From contig OY740774.1 in NCBI GenBank assembly GCA_963513935.1, positions 98,835,668 to 98,899,667 of the forward strand: a DNA stretch of 64,000 nucleotides. The letters run 5' to 3'. A program made the position numbers and the translations under genes. Source of the DNA: Aphrophora alni (Eukaryota; Arthropoda; Insecta; Hemiptera; Aphrophoridae). Positions 56,641-64,000 of this stretch are shown in pieces; position 1 is the stretch's first letter; the number at the start of each line of letters is the position of its first letter. The notes below the pieces were generated by a model. It had not been told where the DNA came from, ran no database searches, and saw nothing but the letters and a program-made list of their open reading frames with translations.

Positions 56641-57196
56641 GCCCTTATTTTTGCTCTATGATTGAAGTCAGAAAGAAAGCACGAGTACAACCAAAATTAA
56701 AATATAGATAATTCATGGAGAACATTACTTTAACCCAAAATAACTTATGGGTATTAATTTTTCATTATAATTCAATAAAAAATAGTATGTTTCTTTTTAT
56801 TTTCTACGCTATAAATGTAAATATATTTTTTAAACGCTTTTTTTCCCCGCAAAAATCAGTATCACAATAAAACTGCATATTTTTCTATAATTATCTCGAT
56901 AAAAGTATTTTTTAAATAGTTTCGTTGAAATAAAATTTAAGTAACACCAATTTTTTTCGTTTTAAACGATCAGAACTTTATCGGTGGTACTTTCTGTTTA
57001 TAATGTTTTGTACGATTAAATCTGATTCAAAATATAATTAAAAACCTATTAGGAAGTGAATAAGGATTACATGTCTTTCGGCTAATTATTTACCTACCTT
57101 ACTTAGCTAACAATAGATTCTAGCAAGTTTTTATATGTTGCGCCAATTTTTTTTTCTCTGTTAGAAATTATTTGTTATTGATGGAAGTTCAATTTT
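56641..57196. other. AT-rich DNA, nothing recognised
   Basis: No gene or repeat boundary can be supported. Confidence 0.5.
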
Positions 57197-57250
57197 ATTA
57201 TTATGCATTTTTCTGACATTTGCCATCATTTGTGTGTTAAAAATCAAAAC

Positions 57251-57295
57251 ACGACGTTTCGGGAATAAGAATCAATTCCCGTTATCAAGTGACAA
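57251..57295 (-). ncRNA. Hammerhead-like motif, family 3 (minus-strand copy)
   Basis: On the minus strand: ACTTGATAA box, one extra C, stem II GGGAA with a 10-base loop and TTCCC, GAA, the self-complementary block ACGT, then C. The GUC at the expected cleavage position is canonical. The box has A where the essential G8 of a hammerhead normally stands. Confidence 0.4.
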
Positions 57296-57542
57296 AAAAC
57301 TAAAGAAACACGAAACTAGAAACTAAGCCTATGTAAGAAGTAAAATTAAATATGAATACCACCTACCTTAATATCTAAGCATGCATCCCAGAGCTAAAAC
57401 TGAGAAGTCAAAAAAACACACAATCACGAACAGTGTTGAAAAAAAAAAACAAAAAACGTCAAACAGTGTTGGTGGTATTCATATTTAATTTTACTTCTTA
57501 CATAGGCTTAGTTTCTAGTTTCATGTTTCTTTAGTTTTTTGT

Positions 57543-57587
57543 CACTTGATAACGGGAATTGATTCTTATTCCCGAAACGTCGCGTTT
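57543..57587 (+). ncRNA. Hammerhead-like motif, family 3 (plus-strand copy)
   Basis: Same layout as the minus-strand copy, with identical box, stem II, GAA, ACGT and C. Only the base pattern after the motif differs (CGCG for CGTG). Both copies share the G8 change, so it is a family feature and not a recent mutation. Confidence 0.4.
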
Positions 57588-57640
57588 TGATTTTTAACAC
57601 ACAAATTATGGCAAATGTCCGAAAAATGTATAATAACCAA

Positions 57641-59150
57641 TTATTTGTCTTACTTGTAGCCCTACATTAGTATTTACACATCCTAAACTATGCCTATTTA
57701 CATTTCTATCTTGATTAAACATTAAAAAGTATCGAAAATCTCCTCCTGATAATGTTTCAAACGTCAAATATTCGAAACAAGAAACAACCATTACTTCTGA
57801 ACAATTGGGTTTATCGAACAATAACAAAAAATAAATAAATGTTAAAATTGTGTATAGAATTCGAAAGGATCATAAAAAGAGGGTCCACGTAAGAAGTTCT
57901 AACGTTAGCGGCCATTTTTTTTTGCAAAAAATAGATTTTTAAGTTACATGAAAAAGTAACAACGGCCCCCTATTTAGTTTTTCATCAGATATACCAATAG
58001 TTCCCACGATAAAATAATTACTCTGTATATTTAAAAAAAAGATTTGAAACCGATTGCCTATGAAGTATTTTTAAATTTTTATTTCTAACCCAATTTGTAA
58101 CAACTTATAAATTAACAATACATTGATAATTACAGTTATGGCGATACTGTTTAACATCTGAGGTTATAAAACAGAAAATTTGTCTTATTGCTATAACTAA
58201 TAGTTGGTATATAGTCAACAATCAACTAAATTACTGTTAAACAATCTTTAAAATCGCTGTAATTGGTCGTAAACAATCACTAATACTATTTAATCTCCAT
58301 TACTACTTGTTTTCAATGTCAAGACAAAGTAGGTACCACAAATATCAGTCCAGTAACTTATTATATGTTAAATTATTTTATGAAACTACTGTGTTCGTTA
58401 GAACACTATTTTATTAATTAACTGAGGTAATTTACGACCGGTCTTGATTTCAAAGTAATTTAAGTTTCTAACTATAATACATAGTAGAATAAACCCACCC
58501 TAGTATTAAATACACAGACTGTGTATATTACATTGTTAATTAAACCTTGGTTATCAAGAAACAACCGTAAATCAATAACACGTGTTTAAGACATAATTAA
58601 CTAACTGTAGCAATTTAATTTTTTTAAGTAATCTAAGAATATTTTTAAATGATAAAACGGAGTATATAATTTGTTAACGTCTAATAGGAAATAAGGTAAA
58701 TAATTAAAATAGAATACAGTATATAAATTAGATGTATGATGGAATGTGAACTATGGGTTAGGTGTGGGGTTAATGGGGGAGGGGGTTGGGGGGAGCGATC
58801 ATGTCGTGCAGGAAAGTATTGCAAATTTTAATATATTTTATTAAATACAAAATTTAAAAGTAAAATTATAAAACTGAAATTACAATTTTAGTTTTTCTCA
58901 AAATTAACCGTTTTTCATACATTTTTTCTAAAATGTAGCCTGTAAGGACATATACATAACCAATTAATCACTATCAAACTAACAATGACCGTTGTAATCG
59001 GTTAATAAAACCATTTTTGGATTTAGACAAGTATAATATATATCTTGAAAATATTTCTACTCATATTTGCACATAGTATATGTGTGTCTATATAAATGTT
59101 TAGAACTAAAACGCTTACGTTCAAAAATGCACGTTTTTTGTCGTTGTAGT
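57641..59150. other. AT-rich DNA without a recognisable gene
   Basis: The frame at 57606-57827 overlaps the edge of the Penelope-like arm and is not a gene. A G-rich stretch lies at 58763-58797. Confidence 0.45.
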
Positions 59151-59290
59151 GTGTATGGAAATAATGAGAAGATTATTCAATTCCACAAAACAGCTTTAAT
59201 CGCGACATATGTTTCGCCGTTAGACATTTTCAAGTAACATTAAAAGCTGTTTTGTGGAATTGAATAATCGTCTCATTATTTCCATTATCA
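59151..59290. mobile_element. Penelope-like element end, family 4, in a compact palindrome
   Basis: The arms 59154-59197 and 59240-59284 are reverse complements (TTCAATTCCACAAAACAGC against GCTGTTTTGTGGAATTGAAT). The loop between them holds one hammerhead-like motif on the minus strand. One arm is the sequence after the motif and the other an inverted repetition of it. This is a very short version of the inverted-tail arrangement seen in the other three families. Confidence 0.6.
59199..59236 (-). ncRNA. Hammerhead-like motif, family 4
   Basis: On the minus strand: CTTGAAAA box, one extra T, stem II GTC-TAAC-GGC (G-C, U-G, C-G), GAA, the self-complementary block ACATATGT, then C. As in family 3, the box has A at the G8 position. 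Confidence 0.4.
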
Positions 59291-60340
59291 TGGAATTCCA
59301 TCATGTACCGACTGTTGTAACATTAAAAAAGTTGTAGTGTGTGTGTCTATATATGTGTGCATAAATATAAACATGCAAAAATGTATATACAAATACTTGG
59401 TATTACATGTAGAAACACTTATATAGGCCTACCTATATTTAACGATTTTTACTATAAGAAAATGAGTCTAAACTCAATAAATTGCAAGTTTTTTTCGTAA
59501 AAATGCCTTATAGAACAATTGCAAAAAAGTCTCAACTTTGAGTGCCCCAGTACGTCTTACTATAAACAACTACTAAAGACCATTTTGATGGGAAATTTAG
59601 TCAACTAAAACTTTTGTATTCAACTTTTTTTGATATCTTGCTTGAGATATTAAAAAAACTGTCTTGCCTCACTTTTCACCCCCCCCCCCCCGGGTGACCA
59701 GCGATGAGCTGGAGTGTTCATTTTTTCCCTTATTGAAGTAACTCCAAAACCTAACTTTCTACTAAATTTTCTTGATTGGAGGATTTTCGTCAAGTAAAAA
59801 TCTTTATTCAGTGGTCTACGATTTTTGTCACTACTTATTAGTTATGTAAGTTATACTAAAAATAAAAATAAAACTTCGTATATAAATGTAACCTTAAATT
59901 TTTTTCTCAAACCTTAAGTAATATTTATTAATGTAAAGTTGGACTATATATTGTGTAAATAAATAAAATCTCAAATATTAAAGACAATCTCAGAATATCT
60001 CCTTTGATTTTAAAGTAGACTCACAAGTTTCAATGTACAATATTATTTTACTAAAAGAAAAATGGATTACACTTTTACCTTGGATATCTGTATTTGACAA
60101 GAGTTGTCTCGAAACAATGCCAAGATTGTTGGAAACGTTGAAGACAAATTACACAAAATATATTTTCTTTAAGATTTGTAATCGTGAAAGAAGTTTGAAC
60201 ACCAGAAAGAAATTCTATTTTAATGGTAGTCTAGGTTGAAATATAAAGTGTGGTGCTGTTTTTATTCCACTAAATGTTTACAGGAAGTATTGCTATTGAG
60301 AAAAATAGAAGTTTAAATTAAAGTAAATATTTTAGTCCCT
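59291..60340. other. AT-rich DNA with poly(C) tract
   Basis: A run of about 13 C lies at 59679-59691. The frame at 60033-60239 has no recognised domain, though it lies 5' of the hAT relic and could belong to it. Confidence 0.4.
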
Positions 60341-60355
60341 CCCCCCCCCCCCCCC
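60341..60355 (+). repeat. Poly(C) tract
   Basis: A run of about 15 cytosines directly before the hAT-like region. Confidence 0.95.
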
Positions 60356-60357
60356 GA

Positions 60358-60805
60358 GTGAAAAAAGTTTGTTTATGCATAGTTGGGAATTTTCACTATA
60401 TATGGCAGTTTTTATTGACAGTTTACAGTAAAATATTTAACAAATGTCTAATATTTCAAAAGTTTCGTGTTTCCGAAAATAGTTTAAAAAATCTAGACAG
60501 TATTATTGGCAGATTTTATGGCAGCAGAAAAATACAATGGAATTTCACTGCCACAATACAAAACCGAGGGCTAAAATCTCTCTTTGAAGAGGAAATTGGA
60601 ATGCGCTATAACTAGAGAAAAGGACGAATTATTGCAACAATACGCTAATCCACTGCAATAAAGACTTTTCATTAATATTGCAAATACTAGCGACACTACC
60701 AGTTAAACAAACTTTTCAACGATCAAGAGACTAAACGCCTACTACAGTAGTATCACAAGAAGAGAGAATCACGTCAATGGTCTTTCATTGAGAACTATAC
60801 GTACG
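60358..60805 (+). pseudogene. hAT-type transposase, C-terminal dimerisation region, broken
   Basis: The clear part is at about 60655-60770. One frame gives S-L-I-L-Q-I-L-A-T-L-P-V, and after a frame change L-N-A-Y-Y-S-S-I-T-R-R-E-N-H-V-N-G-L-S-L follows. This is the order of the hATC domain, in which a L-x-x-L-P-V segment precedes an R-L-K-T-Y-x-R-S-T-M-x-x-x-R-L-x-x-L segment. The conserved E-R-S-F-S between them is degraded. The 85-codon frame upstream (60358-60615) may be more of the same protein but shows no motif of its own. Stops and frameshifts make it inactive. A (TA)n tract follows directly, and no terminal repeats were found. Confidence 0.55.
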
Positions 60806-60822
60806 TCCGGAGTGTAGCCTTC

Positions 60823-60824
<2 letters not shown>

Positions 60825-60879
<55 letters not shown>
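60825..60879. repeat. (TA)n microsatellite
   Basis: About 54 bp of TA repeats just downstream of the hAT-like relic. Confidence 0.95.
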
Positions 60880-60882
<3 letters not shown>

Positions 60883-63004
60883 TCATACATGTTTGTGAAG
60901 ATTGCACACCGTAAATATGGTTCTCAATACAGTATATTAAATAAATTGTAAATGAAATTGTTGCTCATTTTATAAGTTTACTAACAATAGACAAATTCTG
61001 TAATCAGATTAGTTTTGTCATCAGTATTACACTAATGCACTGGGGATCAGTCTATCCACACGATATCATCTCAAACAGGCTCTTATCTAACTCAACATTT
61101 CCTCTAAAGCTACAATTCTTAAATCTTCGAGAAACTTAGAGCTTGATTCAATACTCTAAAGTAGTCACCCATGAACAAGTAGGTGAAAGTGTAAATCATG
61201 GTCTGTGCACATCTTTTCGGCCGGCATTACCTTTCTTTATCATTGAATGAAATTTCATAATAAATTAAAAGTCTCTTTGAAATGTTTTGTTATGTATCAA
61301 AAATTATTTTTCACTGATGTTCGTCGCTCCGGCTTCTCTTGATTTACCTCCTCCTAGTTTTCTACTTAACCAGGTAAAGCTTTTTTTCTTTCTAATTTCA
61401 TTATATATTTTTTACCTAAAAGATAATGAGGAACCTGTTATATCACAGAAATAATGTATACAACGAATTTCAAGAAAAACTGTACCACAAAATTTAAAGA
61501 ATTTTGTGTCATCCACTACGAGCCCTTTTGCCCCCCCCCACCCCAAAGGAGTTTTTCTTTGTTGTAATTTCGTTGAAATCTCTAATAACATATTTGTTGT
61601 TCACTTAACTTGATATTGGCACATTTATTGATAATTTGATTAAATACTATTTGTTTTAATAACTTTAAATTCTTAAAGTTTGAACCTAATCTAGTTTTAA
61701 CAAAATGTAAATAATTTTTTTCCTACGTAACATAAAATCTAAATGATGTCCTTCTGTTTAACTATTTCATTGCATTTAAGTTACGTAAATTTTTTAATTT
61801 TTTTCATGACAGTTTTACTGGTTCAAGCTATGATTGGGGGGGGGGGTAATTATGTTTGGTCAGTAGACTCTTCCCGCGTCAAAAAAACAATATTTTCGCC
61901 GATAACTTCATTCAAATGTTCAAAATGTCAAAAAACTTCTTTCAACAAACTATGTGTAATTCTCTTTTAGAAATATATATATATATGCATGCAAATATAA
62001 ATTTAGGAGGAGCTGCTAGCAAAATTTAGGCCTTTTGTTCCTAAAGGGACTATTTCAAAATTTGATTATTAATGTTTTTTAAACGGTACAGCCGATTTTG
62101 ATATTTTATTATTATTATTCTTTATTGGTTAAACTTTGTTGGAAATTCTTTATATGTTAATTTTTTTAATATTCTGGAGAAGATTAAAAAAGTTAAATGT
62201 GTTAAGAAAAAATAAAGTATCTATTTACTTTACAAATAAACATTTTTGTTAGTTTATATGTTAATTAACCAATTACATTAACAGAGAATTCTCTGAAAAA
62301 GGAAGTGGTAAACAGAATAAATGGAAGTAAGTCAAACGACTAAGTCTGAAGATTTCTAATTAGGCCAATGACTAAGATGATGGTAAATTATGTTTACTTA
62401 GGATTGCCTGAAAGCAGAACATGTGCTCGTTAGTTAATTAAGTTTGCTTTTCTGATATTTTACTTAGAACTAATTGTACATAAATGAGTTATCAAGTAAA
62501 TTATAAATAAATCAAAATAATTCTCCTATTTTCTACTCCTAGTTGGGGTATCTTAGAAGTTGGTTCCGTTTTACGGCAACTGACTGACTTTGTTACTTAA
62601 ATTAAAAATCTAAAGGTCCATAGATTGAATACAGTCGAAATACCTTCAAATAATATTTTAGCGTATTTCAATTTATATCTAATTTCACTCGTGTGGAATG
62701 AGTCCAAAGTTAAATTTTGAGTCATATTTATTCTTGAATATATACAAAGATCCCCATACCCATTGATATGGGTACCTTTATGGGAAAAAGTGTAAAATTC
62801 TAATATATTTTCACAAACTACATTTTATTAAAATCGTACGTTTGTGCTGTTGAGCACAGCACAGGCGACAAACCTAATAAAAAAAAATATGCTAAGGGAA
62901 CCCGAAATTAATAAATCCACAAAAACTATATACAACTTGTTTTACCCATGACATAATTTTCTCTATTCTACCGATATCCAAATAAAGATAATTGTATAAG
63001 CTTT

Positions 63005-63007
<3 letters not shown>
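60880..63007. other. AT-rich DNA without a recognisable gene
   Basis: A C-run lies at 61531-61540 and a G-run at 61836-61846, the latter inside the fortuitous frame 61743-61970. Nothing else can be supported. Confidence 0.45.

Positions 63008-63053
<46 letters not shown>
63008..63053. repeat. (TA)n microsatellite
   Basis: About 46 bp of TA repeats. Confidence 0.95.
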
Positions 63054-63056
<3 letters not shown>

Positions 63057-64000
63057 TTTCTCTAAAAACAAAAGTTTTCCCATTTTGACCCCTCGGAGAT
63101 AGCCTTGAACAATTACAAGCAATGTAGTCAGTAATCTAACAACTTCAAACACGATGAAAACGGATACTACACATACATCGTGTGAATAACAAGGTGGTAC
63201 GTTTATTTCATTTAATTGTCGTTAGAAAAAGTCTTTAAATGTAGCCATATATAAAAACAAACACACTGTGGATTGTACTTAGTCTTAAATATTTAAAATT
63301 TTGTAAAAAACAAAAGCTTTACATGAATAAATGTCACCTTTTATAATTAATCGAATTTGATTTACCACTTAAAACATGCTAATCTCAAATTTTACTAGTT
63401 ACGTAAAATAAATATTACAATCAGATAACAATGAATGCTGATACATATATTTCAAATCAAAACCCTTTACAGAGAACCATTGTAACATACTCACTAGCAA
63501 CTTCACTATTGAAATTGGTTAAATCTCTTATAAATCATGCTCTGTATGAAATAGAATGCAAAGAATGTGAAACGAAAAGTGCAAATATTCTTTCATACCT
63601 TTATATTTATAATACAAATATATTAATTATACAAATATAGATAATTTAATTAAATTATGTGAAAGGCATTAATTCTACATTTTAAATGTTTATTTATTTA
63701 TTTTGTTTTTTTAAATAAAATAAATGAAACGTGTTTCATTGACGTCATTATTTTTGACTTCCTGGTTAAAAAGTTCTATTTTGTCAATAATTTTTACAAT
63801 ATTCACAAGAGGTTAAACGAAATTTAAAACGTTCCTTCATACTACGTTTAAGAATGATCACAACTTTGACGCCATTTTGAATTTACGTAACATCATAAAA
63901 AGTAGTAACCGCAATTAAGTATGAACATCAATTTAGTAAAAAATTAATATGGCGAAAATAATTGTGAAAAACGTAGGGAAGGGGACACTGTTAAGACAAT
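63054..64000. other. AT-rich DNA, nothing recognised
   Basis: The frame at 63431-63640 has no domain. The window ends inside ordinary AT-rich sequence. Confidence 0.45.

Larger units (their letters stand above)
57197..57640. mobile_element. Penelope-like element ends, family 3, inverted pair
   Basis: The arms 57197-57363 and 57470-57640 are reverse complements over about 165 bp, with few differences. From the centre outward each arm runs GGTGGTATTCATATTTAATT, CTTAGTTTCTAGTTTC, the hammerhead-like motif, GTTTTGATTTTTAACACAC and an AAATG/TATGGCAAATGTC end. The roughly 105-bp spacer has A-runs and two CAGTGTT phrases. As at 8.83-9.55 kb, tails point outward. No coding part is left. Confidence 0.7.

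Noticed and set aside
1..64000. CRISPR arrays, bacterial operons or viral genomes
   Set aside because: Tandem repeats here lack the repeat-spacer pattern, and no dense coding, ribosome-binding sites or viral protein patterns were seen.

Overview
This window is AT-rich, gene-poor eukaryotic nuclear DNA, and the repeat content points to an arthropod, most likely an insect. The evidence is the mixture of repeats: Penelope-like retroelement ends with a GIY-YIG domain, an IS630/Tc1/mariner relic, a hAT relic, a non-LTR retrotransposon 3' end, several MITE-type elements, and a short run of the insect telomere unit TTAGG. No bacterial operon, rRNA gene, CRISPR array or viral genome is visible. Nearly all open frames are under 90 codons, and most are chance frames in AT-rich DNA. 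No host gene can be named with confidence.

Layout. 1-8.8 kb: non-coding DNA with an AT-rich minisatellite (2.64-3.11 kb), a long (TA)n tract (5.16 kb) and two old dispersed repeats. 8.83-9.55 kb: a head-to-head pair of Penelope-like 3' ends, one still encoding the end of the GIY-YIG endonuclease domain. 10.03 kb: a decayed initiator tRNA-Met-like sequence. 13-26 kb: dispersed repeats in several copies, a long-arm inverted repeat (21.17-24.32 kb), and inside it the best host-gene candidate, two adjacent exons at 21,967-22,221. 24.5 kb: a tail-to-tail palindrome of Penelope-like ends. 27.4-27.9 kb: a short transposon with perfect 34-bp terminal inverted repeats around a GC-richer open frame. 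35.9-36.3 kb: a second short inverted-repeat element, followed by another Penelope-like tail. 38.46-39.13 kb: a 62-bp minisatellite. 40.4-41.05 kb: a small hydrophobic reading frame with promoter-like motifs upstream. 41.9-48 kb: a nest of one repeat family, including about 1-kb inverted arms, interrupted by a dead mariner-type transposon. 49.8-50.6 kb: a LINE 3' end. 52.2-54.2 kb: a degenerate GTC/GTT satellite with a higher-order period near 533 bp. 56.0-56.6 kb: a piggyBac-type (TTAA-like) non-autonomous element with repeated 15-bp near-palindromes. 57.2-57.6 and 59.15-59.29 kb: two more Penelope-like palindromes. 60.4-60.8 kb: a hAT transposase C-terminal relic.

The most interesting common thread is that four sequence-unrelated Penelope-like families end in the same architecture. 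Each has a CUGANGA-like box, one extra base, a short stem, GAA, a self-complementary block with no loop, and then a non-G base. This is what a hammerhead ribozyme working as a dimer would look like, although several core bases deviate. Apart from this shared retroelement architecture, nothing in the window suggests genes acting together in a pathway.
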